34,031 bases of DNA from an uncultured Prevotellaceae bacterium. Its GTDB lineage: Bacteria; Bacteroidota; Bacteroidia; Bacteroidales; Bacteroidaceae. The stretch lies in contig CAMJFC010000030.1 in the NCBI GenBank assembly GCA_946404865.1, forward strand, positions 1-34,031, given 5' to 3'. The translations under genes and the position numbers were made by a program. The number at the start of each line of letters is the position of its first letter. Within the stretch, counting starts at the first letter, position 1. Shown here in pieces: positions 8,097 through 14,381 of this stretch. The notes below the pieces were generated by a model. It searched no databases and was not told where the DNA came from. It was given only the letters and a program-made list of their open reading frames with translations.

Positions 8097-9620
8097 TTAT
8101 TTGGTTATAGCCGAAAGATGGTGATAGATGATTTTGTCATACCCATACACGTCGCTGTACTCTCTGAGGTGCTGAGAATGGTCGGGGAACAGGGTGAAAT
8201 AAGTCAGATAAACCGGGATTTCAGGGTCAACCTTGCACACTTTGAGCATACGGTCGTCGCGTATGGAATCTTTGGGTTCGGGGTCATGTGTCATGGAATA
8301 CTTCACATCCTCAGCCTTGTCAGCTTGTTTATCCCCTAAGAGAAACACGGCCATGTCGAAAGGCCTTTCCAACCGTATGCACCCGTGCGAGACACACCTG
8401 TTGGCCTGCTTAAACACCCACGGACTGTTAGTGTCATGCAGGTAGACCGAGAAATTGTTGTCAAACCTGAAGATGATACGCCCGAGCGAGTTGCCTTTCC
8501 CTGCCGCCTGAACAACGGAATATCTGCCGCTGAGCAACTGTGAACTGGTGACATTCGCCGGATTCACTTTCCTTCCGGCCCCGTCATAAATGGAATAACG
8601 CCGACTGTTGAAATAAGAAGCATTGCCAGCTCTTCCCGCTATACCTTTTATAATACTATATGGCATTCTCCATACGGGGTTGATGTCCATCTTCTTGATA
8701 TAGCTGTTCAACAGCGGTGTCTTCTTACCCGTTGAGCCACAACACACTTTCATGGTCATGGTCGAATCCTTGGAAACGGCCACCAACATTTGTGAGGCCA
8801 CGTTGACAAGCACATATTTGCTGTGCTTCTCTACAGGGTCTTTCAAACGCCATCGTGCCCTTTCCATGTTGACGAGTACTTTTTTGCGGTAGTCACCGCT
8901 CTTGGCGTTTTTCAATTCGTTTTTGAACTGTTGATATAACGGGCTTTGCGGCTTCAGACAATCCAAATACGTTGTAAAACTGTCTGTCGGCACCATTGCG
9001 GCGGCATATTTGAAGAAAAGCTCATCGGGCCGCTCTAATTTAATGTCAAACTGTCTTGAAGACACTTTAATGGTGTCATCCCCGATAACTTGCGACTTAT
9101 TGAGAACCGTGGCAGGATTAACATAACCATATTGTTGAACCGCAGCATATAAGAAATAGGCTTTTGTCAGGTTAAATTCAACTCTCGCCACCACCTCGTT
9201 GATGGAATTTTTGTCATCAAACGTCAGACTGTCTATCCGTTGGATATCCTTCTCGATTTGTTTCAACTTGAACAAATTACTCGAAAAGCCATCCTCTTCG
9301 GCCTTGCCCAACAACTCCACAAGTTGCTTGGCACTACCGCAGACGCCATTCCTCCTTACCCAGATCAACGGGTTTTTATCTTTGTAATAGCGACGCAGAT
9401 TGACTGCAACTTCATCAAGTCCGGATGTGCCTTTGCACATTTTATCTAATTGCTTATAAACGGTTTGCAGGTCGATGAACATGCGGTTGTCTGCAACGGC
9501 CGACAAATCATCCATGGTGGCACTTTGGGTAGAGTCACCTATATTCTCTTCACATGACTGCATCAGCCACGTGAAGGAGAGAACAACAGCAAATAGAAAA
9601 AAACGGCAGAATCGAATCAC
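8097..9620 (-). CDS. L,D-transpeptidase (YkuD/YcbB-like) lipoprotein
   Basis: 507 residues. It starts at GTG 9620, which overlaps the TGA of the upstream gene as GTGA. The signal sequence ends in a lipobox (LMQSC), so the protein is probably a lipid-anchored envelope enzyme. The N-terminal half resembles the scaffold domain of YcbB-type enzymes (repeated YxxxDKNPLIW-like and tyrosine/leucine-rich helices). The catalytic YkuD domain is in the C-terminal third: VYLHDTNSPWVF, then SHGCIRLERP with nucleophile C414 next to the conserved H and R. The expected reaction is 3-3 crosslinking of peptidoglycan or attachment of proteins to it. Its operon with an ECF sigma factor suggests a wall-stress role. 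Confidence 0.93.
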   Translation of the reverse strand: MIRFCRFFLFAVVLSFTWLMQSCEENIGDSTQSATMDDLSAVADNRMFIDLQTVYKQLDKMCKGTSGLDEVAVNLRRYYKDKNPLIWVRRNGVCGSAKQLVELLGKAEEDGFSSNLFKLKQIEKDIQRIDSLTFDDKNSINEVVARVEFNLTKAYFLYAAVQQYGYVNPATVLNKSQVIGDDTIKVSSRQFDIKLERPDELFFKYAAAMVPTDSFTTYLDCLKPQSPLYQQFKNELKNAKSGDYRKKVLVNMERARWRLKDPVEKHSKYVLVNVASQMLVAVSKDSTMTMKVCCGSTGKKTPLLNSYIKKMDINPVWRMPYSIIKGIAGRAGNASYFNSRRYSIYDGAGRKVNPANVTSSQLLSGRYSVVQAAGKGNSLGRIIFRFDNNFSVYLHDTNSPWVFKQANRCVSHGCIRLERPFDMAVFLLGDKQADKAEDVKYSMTHDPEPKDSIRDDRMLKVCKVDPEIPVYLTYFTLFPDHSQHLREYSDVYGYDKIIYHHLSAITK

Positions 9621-9925
9621 CTAATGGATATCTTTCTTACGACCTTGCCCACTTTAACAATATAGCAACCTTTGGGTAAGTTCAATTCATAGCGCTTATC
9701 AGCACCTTCCACTTTGATGCTCATCACCCGCACACCCGTCACGTTAAATATCTGTAAGACAAGGCCATTGGCACCTGTGACATGGAGAACAGACTCAGAA
9801 ACGGATATGGTGATGTTTTGAAAATCATTGTCAACAATCTCTATAGCGGATCGGGCATTGCTCTCCATGGGCATGCCAAACATGAGTGTTGCTGCAAATA
9901 TGAGAGTAAATATTCCTTTGTTCAT
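9617..9925 (-). CDS. Small secreted protein resembling a type IX sorting domain
   Basis: 102 residues: a signal peptide (MNKGIFTLIFAATLMFGMP, then MESNA|R), a 25-residue linker, and a beta-rich end. That end has LQIFNVTGVRVMSI, ELNLPKGCYIVKV and a final KVVRKISIR. The pattern 'v.iyn..G..v.......l.l..G.Yivk......k' is that of the C-terminal sorting domain of type IX secretion cargo. Here there is no cargo domain in front of it. It is first in the operon and overlaps the L,D-transpeptidase start by 4 bp. It could be a cargo remnant, a T9SS-related accessory or simply a small adhesin-like fold. Confidence 0.72.
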   Translation of the reverse strand: MNKGIFTLIFAATLMFGMPMESNARSAIEIVDNDFQNITISVSESVLHVTGANGLVLQIFNVTGVRVMSIKVEGADKRYELNLPKGCYIVKVGKVVRKISIR

Positions 9926-9950
9926 ACGCGTATATACTGATTAATCACTG

Positions 9951-9958
9951 CAAAAATA
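9951..9958 (-). promoter_or_regulatory. Promoter -7 element for the envelope operon
   Basis: On the minus strand TATTTTTG lies 26 bp before the ATG at 9925 and fits the Bacteroidetes -7 consensus TAnnTTTG. The -33 TTTG is not found at the ideal distance (a TTTG lies only 12 nt upstream). This fits either a weak housekeeping promoter or one read by another sigma factor. Confidence 0.5.
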
Positions 9959-10016
9959 GCAATTATTTTTCAAATGATGAAATAAAACAGCAATGAAACA
10001 CGCGATTTAATATTAT

Positions 10017-10967
10017 TTAACACACGTCAACCACCAAACCTTCATCGGCCAATATGACATTTGGGAAAACCTCTTTCGCCTCATCAAGTAACACTGTCTC
10101 GTCATCATAACGTGCGCTGTAGTGTCCCAACATGAGCTGACCAGCATGAGCAGCCTGGGCAACCATTGCCGCCTGCCGTGCTGTGCTATGGTAATATTGT
10201 ATGGCTTTATTCTCTTTATCACTGGTGTATGTGCTTTCATGATAAAGCAGATTGACACCCTGTATCATCTCATGAAGCCGTGGTAGATAAGCCGTATCGG
10301 AGCAATAGGCATACGACCGTGCTGGGTCAGCGGGAAGCACCAATTTCGAATTACAGATGACTTCACCGTCAGGTGTCACCCAATCGGCTCCGCTTTTAAT
10401 GTTGTTGATCTGGCTGTAAGGTATCTCGTAGCAATCAAGCATATCACGCCTGATATGTGGCAATGTCGGCTTTTCAGCAAAGAGATAACCGCAACAGGGC
10501 ACCCGGTGGTTCAAGGGTATGCTCTTCACGATGATGCTTCTGTCTTCATAGACGATTTGATGCAGAGTTGTGTCAACGGGATGATACTTCACCTCATAGT
10601 CAAGCCCGGGACAGAACACCTCAAGTTGCATTTTCAGCAGACTTCCAAGGGGTTCTGGACCATAGACGTGCAAAGGCGCGGTCCGTCCTAACATGCCAAA
10701 AGTGGAAATCATGCCTACCAATCCTAAGCAATGGTCTCCATGCAGATGCGAGATGAACACGCAACTGATTTTGGTAAATGAAATATGTGTCTTGTAGAGT
10801 TGTATTTGCGTACCTTCTGCGCAATCAATCATCATCAACTTTCCGCGTATCTCGACCAATTGCGATGAAGCAAAATGCCTCAAGGACGGTTTAGCGCTGC
10901 CACACCCTAACACATGTATGCGAAACGGTACCATGTCATCAGGTTTATTTGGCACGTCTATACTCAT
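10017..10967 (-). CDS. rnz: Ribonuclease Z (tRNA 3' endonuclease)
   Basis: 316 residues, close to the family norm. A metallo-beta-lactamase-fold zinc enzyme that cuts pre-tRNA at the 3' end. The signature HLHGDH is at residues 74-79 (FISHLHGDHCLGL). Other family blocks: the N-terminal VLGCGSAKP, NHRVPCCGYLF, YCSDTAY, YHESTYTS, HSTARQAAMVA and LGHYSARY. The start at 10967 is preferred over the ATG at 10934 because AAAGG lies about 6 nt upstream. It overlaps the preceding lipoprotein gene by 23 bp, so the two are co-transcribed. Confidence 0.96.
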   Translation of the reverse strand: MSIDVPNKPDDMVPFRIHVLGCGSAKPSLRHFASSQLVEIRGKLMMIDCAEGTQIQLYKTHISFTKISCVFISHLHGDHCLGLVGMISTFGMLGRTAPLHVYGPEPLGSLLKMQLEVFCPGLDYEVKYHPVDTTLHQIVYEDRSIIVKSIPLNHRVPCCGYLFAEKPTLPHIRRDMLDCYEIPYSQINNIKSGADWVTPDGEVICNSKLVLPADPARSYAYCSDTAYLPRLHEMIQGVNLLYHESTYTSDKENKAIQYYHSTARQAAMVAQAAHAGQLMLGHYSARYDDETVLLDEAKEVFPNVILADEGLVVDVC

Positions 10968-11502
10968 AAATGCCTTTGTCGTTTTCCAAGCACAGCGAGT
11001 CGCCCGTCAGCTGTATCACGTCAAAGGTGTCTGATTCCAGAATTAAACGGCCATTATATATTTTCCATGTTGTATAAGGATTTGTCTCATATTCCACATG
11101 AGAGCTGACGGTGCCACCCTCCTCGATGTCGAAATCGCGACCCGTCCCTTTCCATTCACCTTGCAGCGTGGTAAGGTTGATGATTTTGGCAGGGAAGTGC
11201 AAGTCGTCATGCAACTCGGCGATAACCGCCAGTTTATCATCAATGAGCAGTCCGCCTTGGATGTCAGCCCTTCTCTCCTGTGAGAAATCTTCCAACGAGA
11301 AGAAAAGAGAGTCGCCCTTCTCTGTGAGCAAGACGAGCGAGTGCATGGCTGCATCAACACATTTACCGTAAATGGTGGAATCGCCAACGACACCCTTTGT
11401 CGCCGGTTGCTTCTTTGTTTCTTTCACTTCTTTCTTTTCACCACAAGCTGCGAGCAACAGCAGCAGCGACATCATGACGATGAAACATCGATTATTTTTC
11501 AT
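10945..11502 (-). CDS. Lipocalin-like lipoprotein
   Basis: 185 residues with a lipoprotein signal (MKNNRCFIVMMSLLLLLAAC, lipid at C20) and a lysine/glutamate-rich linker (GEKKEVKETKKQ). The domain has GKCVDAAMHSLVLLTEKGDSL, then GEWKGTGRDF and ends ITG/LTGDSLCLENDKGIYEYRR. The 'W-x-G...F-I/D-F-E-E-G-G...W..-G-x-L-x-L' pattern resembles lipocalin-like domains of Bacteroidales lipoproteins. Ligand unknown. It overlaps mazG by 11 bp upstream and rnz by 23 bp downstream. Confidence 0.75.
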   Translation of the reverse strand: MKNNRCFIVMMSLLLLLAACGEKKEVKETKKQPATKGVVGDSTIYGKCVDAAMHSLVLLTEKGDSLFFSLEDFSQERRADIQGGLLIDDKLAVIAELHDDLHFPAKIINLTTLQGEWKGTGRDFDIEEGGTVSSHVEYETNPYTTWKIYNGRLILESDTFDVIQLTGDSLCLENDKGIYEYRRAK

Positions 11503-12295
11503 TTTCCTTTTGTTTTTCTATTTGTTTGGCTTCATTCCACAGTTGGTCCATTTCTTCGAGTGTCATCTCGGTAAGTGGTCTCCCTTCTCTGATAGAGTGT
11601 TGTTCTACGTAATTGAATCTCCGTATGAACTTCTGATTGGTATGCTCAAGAGCATTGTCGGGATTCAAATGATATAAGCGGGCGGCATTGATGACGCTGA
11701 AGATAAAATCGCCCAGTTCAGCCGTGGAGTGTTCCTTGTCTTCCTTGTTGAGCTCTGTCTCCAACTCATCCAGTTCCTCACGCACTTTGGTCCACACATC
11801 ACGCCGTTCCTGCCAATCGAAACCCACATTGCGGGCCTTATCCTGTATTCGATACGCCTTGATGAGCGACGGAAGCGCATCAGGGACCCCCGATAGTACG
11901 CTTTTATTACCGTCTTTCTCTTTAAGCTTGATTTGTTCCCAGTTTTCGAGCACCTGTTCAGCGGTTTCTGCTTTCACCTCGCCATAGATGTGCGGATGCC
12001 GGAAAATGAGTTTGTCGGCCTGTTTGTTACACACATCCGCAATGTCGAAATCTTCCGTCTCGCTGCCGATCAGGGCATAGAAACACACGTGCATGAGCAC
12101 GTCGCCCAGTTCTTTGCAAATATTGGCTTTGTCATTTTTCATGAGGGCGTCGCACAGTTCAAATGTCTCTTCGATAGTGTTAGGCCTGAGACTCTCATTG
12201 GTCTGTTTCTTGTCCCACGGACATTCCTTACGCAGACGGTCAAGCACATCGAGCAGTCGTCCGAATGCCTGTAGTTTCTCTTCTCTTGTATGCAT
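11492..12295 (-). CDS. mazG: Nucleoside triphosphate pyrophosphohydrolase
   Basis: 267 residues, as in the two-domain MazG of E. coli. It hydrolyses (d)NTPs to monophosphate and pyrophosphate and probably cleans non-canonical nucleotides. N-terminal: LRKECPWDKKQTNESLRPN, then the metal-binding EETFE and ELGDVLMHVCFYA. C-terminal copy: EELDELETEL and the second ELGDFIFSVINAARL. Both EExxE plus ExxD modules are therefore present. It is first of the mazG-lipoprotein-rnz string and has a consensus promoter 20 bp before its ATG (see 12316-12346). Confidence 0.95.
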   Translation of the reverse strand: MHTREEKLQAFGRLLDVLDRLRKECPWDKKQTNESLRPNTIEETFELCDALMKNDKANICKELGDVLMHVCFYALIGSETEDFDIADVCNKQADKLIFRHPHIYGEVKAETAEQVLENWEQIKLKEKDGNKSVLSGVPDALPSLIKAYRIQDKARNVGFDWQERRDVWTKVREELDELETELNKEDKEHSTAELGDFIFSVINAARLYHLNPDNALEHTNQKFIRRFNYVEQHSIREGRPLTEMTLEEMDQLWNEAKQIEKQKENEK

Positions 12296-12315
12296 AATAT
12301 CTATGTTTCGTGCTG

Positions 12316-12346
12316 CAAAGTTACGAAAAAACGAGAGCAGAACAAA
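12316..12346 (-). promoter_or_regulatory. mazG promoter P1
   Basis: Minus strand: TTTG (complement of 12343-12346), a 19-nt spacer, then TAACTTTG (complement of 12316-12323). This is a full match to the Bacteroidetes -33/-7 consensus. The -7 box ends 20 bp before the mazG ATG at 12295. Confidence 0.8.
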
Positions 12347-12378
12347 ATGAATTCATTCATTTTTTATGCCGAGTTGCA

Positions 12379-12406
12379 GTAACTTCGCCCTTGAGGGCAA
12401 AGTTAC
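12379..12406. repeat. Palindrome overlapping promoter P2
   Basis: Arms 12379-12390 and 12395-12406 pair over 12 positions with one non-Watson-Crick pair; the loop is TTGA. The right arm contains the -7 box of P2, so the palindrome could be an operator, or a hairpin formed in transcripts crossing the region. Confidence 0.6.
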
Positions 12407-12428
12407 GAAAAAACGAGAGCAGAACAAA
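12398..12428 (-). promoter_or_regulatory. Duplicated promoter P2 upstream of mazG
   Basis: The same TTTG (12425-12428), 19-nt spacer and TAACTTTG (12398-12405) as P1, 82 bp further from mazG. If used, it would make a longer leader running through P1. Confidence 0.65.
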
Positions 12429-12433
12429 ATGAA

Positions 12434-13666
12434 TTATTCATTATTTATGCCCGAGGGCTTCATCTCGCAATAACGCTCATGCCATTGCTTCTTTTCCGGC
12501 GTATCGAATGGAGCTGATAGAGAAATGACACAACCAGTAAACAGGTCATCCGCCAATGCAAGAATGATGTCCGCCATCTCAATCGTTGATTCAAACTCCA
12601 TGTCTGCCGGACAGAACAGCCGTTCCTGCTTGATGGCCTCATAGCCATAAACCGCACCCATGATATTACCCGTAATCGCACCCGTAGAATCGCTGTCGCC
12701 ATTATGATTCACAGCGGCGATGATGGCATCTCTCGCGCTGTCGATGTGACGGACAGCGCAGAAGAGCGAAATGGCCCAGGCTTCTTCTGCCGTCCATCCC
12801 TCACCCAGTTGTGCAATAGCCAAAGCATCGGGGGTATCGGATTTCGCCAAATCCATCGCCTTCAAGGTTAGTATCTTTAAAAACGCTTTATCTGGCAAAT
12901 ACTCATCACCGTACATTTGCATCATCACGTGAAGCCCGTCATTCACGATATCCGCGATAGAAGCTTTCACATCCTCAGGCGCGAGTGGAACGACACGTGA
13001 TATGAGGAGCGTCAGGAGTGCAGCTGGCAGATAACCCAGCGGATGCAGATGGGTTATTTTGGCAATTTTCGCGCCGGCCTCTGCCAAACGAGTCGGTGAA
13101 TATAATCCATTTCCACAATTGACTTGAAAGGCAGCATCCAAAAGTCCCATGGGGGCCACGCGCATAACGCCGCCACATCCCTTGCTGTTGTTCCAAGGCT
13201 GCTCGTGCCTCATCATGCTTTCACACGCATTCATGCAAGTGATGCCAGGTGCACGCTGATGAGCCAGTTCGGGCAAATCACGAAGCCAGGTAAAAGGCAC
13301 GTCATCTCCCCCATCACCCGATGGTTTAGAGCCTGTTTGGGTGTAGTACCAGTCAAGATAGGAATTCGCAACATCGTCCTCAAAGCTTGTTCCGAGACCG
13401 CTGTCACGTCCCTTCGTCAGTCCCACAAGCAGTCCATTAGCCGTGAAGAGTGTCATCTGCGTGTCATCACTGACCAACGTTTTTCCTTTCTTCTCGATCA
13501 CAAACTGTGTAATTCCTTGATTCCCGTATGTGGAAAGTATGGAGCTACGACTGGTAAACTCTACAGGATAGCCCAGTGCATCACCCGCTGCACCAGCCAT
13601 CAAAGAGCCACGTATGCAATCCAGTACACGGTTCTTGAGTTGAATATCATCATTATTGTTTTTCAT
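12434..13666 (-). CDS. ADP-ribosylglycohydrolase family protein
   Basis: 410 residues. It belongs to the DraG/ARH fold that removes ADP-ribose from proteins or small molecules with two metal ions. Metal-ligand motifs are visible: GSLMAGAAGDALGYPVEF near the N-terminus, VSDDTQMTLFTANGL at about residues 64-78, and GDSDSTGAITGNIMGA in the C-terminal third. GCGGVMRVAPMGL is also family-typical. No partner ADP-ribosyltransferase gene lies nearby, so the substrate is unknown. The stop codon region lies in the duplication described at 12315-12435. Confidence 0.92.
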   Translation of the reverse strand: MKNNNDDIQLKNRVLDCIRGSLMAGAAGDALGYPVEFTSRSSILSTYGNQGITQFVIEKKGKTLVSDDTQMTLFTANGLLVGLTKGRDSGLGTSFEDDVANSYLDWYYTQTGSKPSGDGGDDVPFTWLRDLPELAHQRAPGITCMNACESMMRHEQPWNNSKGCGGVMRVAPMGLLDAAFQVNCGNGLYSPTRLAEAGAKIAKITHLHPLGYLPAALLTLLISRVVPLAPEDVKASIADIVNDGLHVMMQMYGDEYLPDKAFLKILTLKAMDLAKSDTPDALAIAQLGEGWTAEEAWAISLFCAVRHIDSARDAIIAAVNHNGDSDSTGAITGNIMGAVYGYEAIKQERLFCPADMEFESTIEMADIILALADDLFTGCVISLSAPFDTPEKKQWHERYCEMKPSGINNE

Positions 13667-13768
13667 TATTATTATTTTTATGTTTGTATGTTATTCAAGT
13701 CTACTTTACGTTTTAGCAGTAATATCGTGGTTCGCATTTGCTCAACATATTTTACTTCATTCGACATG

Positions 13769-13800
13769 CAAAAGTAATACGATTTCTTTAATTTTGCAAA
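13769..13800 (-). promoter_or_regulatory. Promoter of the ADP-ribosylglycohydrolase gene
   Basis: Minus strand: TTTG (complement of 13797-13800), 20-nt spacer, TACTTTTG (complement of 13769-13776). Good consensus, about 100 bp before the ATG at 13666, so the mRNA would have a leader of roughly 95 nt. Confidence 0.65.
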
Positions 13801-13891
13801 TTTTCATGCGTAAAATTTACGCAAATCTTATACTTTCTTAAAATTTTGAAGAAAACGCAGGCATTGCAAGGAGTTTTTCAGATGTTTAATG

Positions 13892-13899
13892 TATTTTTG
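13892..13899 (+). promoter_or_regulatory. Promoter -7 element of the Nudix gene
   Basis: TATTTTTG followed by C, 35 bp before the ATG at 13935. No TTTG at 19-20 nt upstream, so only half of the consensus is present. Confidence 0.5.
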
Positions 13900-13934
13900 C
13901 AGCAAATAAAAACTGTTTTCAACACCAATCAGTC

Positions 13935-14381
13935 ATGTCATATACATATAAGTACCCCCGTCCAGCCGTTACAGCCGACTGCGTAGTGATAACCCGTGAA
14001 GCTCAACCGAAAGTACTGCTCATTGAACGGAGAGATGAACCATTCAAAGGCAGTTGGGCTTTTCCCGGCGGATTTCTCAACATGGATGAAACCACCGGGG
14101 AGTGTGCCAAGCGTGAATTAGAAGAAGAGACGGGACTGCAAGTGTGCGAGGTTCACCAGATAGGGGCATACTCGAAAGTTGACCGCGACCCTCGTGGCCG
14201 CACCATCTCTGTGGCCTATCTGGCCATCATCGATACACCACAACCCGTCGTTGGACAAGATGATGCCGCTAAAGCATCATGGTGGCCAGTGAACGCGCTC
14301 CCACCCCTCGCCTTCGACCATGAAGACATCATGGCCGATGCGATGGGAAAATATCATTTACTCGTACATTCGGAGAAATAA
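13935..14381 (+). CDS. Nudix hydrolase
   Basis: 148 residues. The full Nudix box is present around residues 44-67: GGFLNMDE, then TTGECAK, then RELEEETGL, matching Gx5Ex7REUxEExGU. It cleaves a nucleoside diphosphate linked to another group. The start of the protein (YKYPRPAVTADCVVI) resembles ADP-ribose or sugar-nucleotide Nudix enzymes, but the substrate cannot be decided. The gene points towards the GH3 gene, and their 3' ends overlap by 28 bp. It lies next to an ADP-ribosylglycohydrolase on the other strand, which would fit ADP-ribose clean-up. Confidence 0.93.
   Translation: MSYTYKYPRPAVTADCVVITREAQPKVLLIERRDEPFKGSWAFPGGFLNMDETTGECAKRELEEETGLQVCEVHQIGAYSKVDRDPRGRTISVAYLAIIDTPQPVVGQDDAAKASWWPVNALPPLAFDHEDIMADAMGKYHLLVHSEK

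Larger units (their letters stand above)
12315..12435. repeat. Tandem duplication carrying the promoter
   Basis: A perfect 39-bp direct repeat (12315-12353 and 12397-12435, offset 82 bp), with weaker similarity continuing to about 12373 and 12454. The right copy contains the stop region of the ADP-ribosylglycohydrolase gene; the left copy is a non-coding echo of it. Each copy carries an identical TTTG-19-TAACTTTG promoter. Confidence 0.92.
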
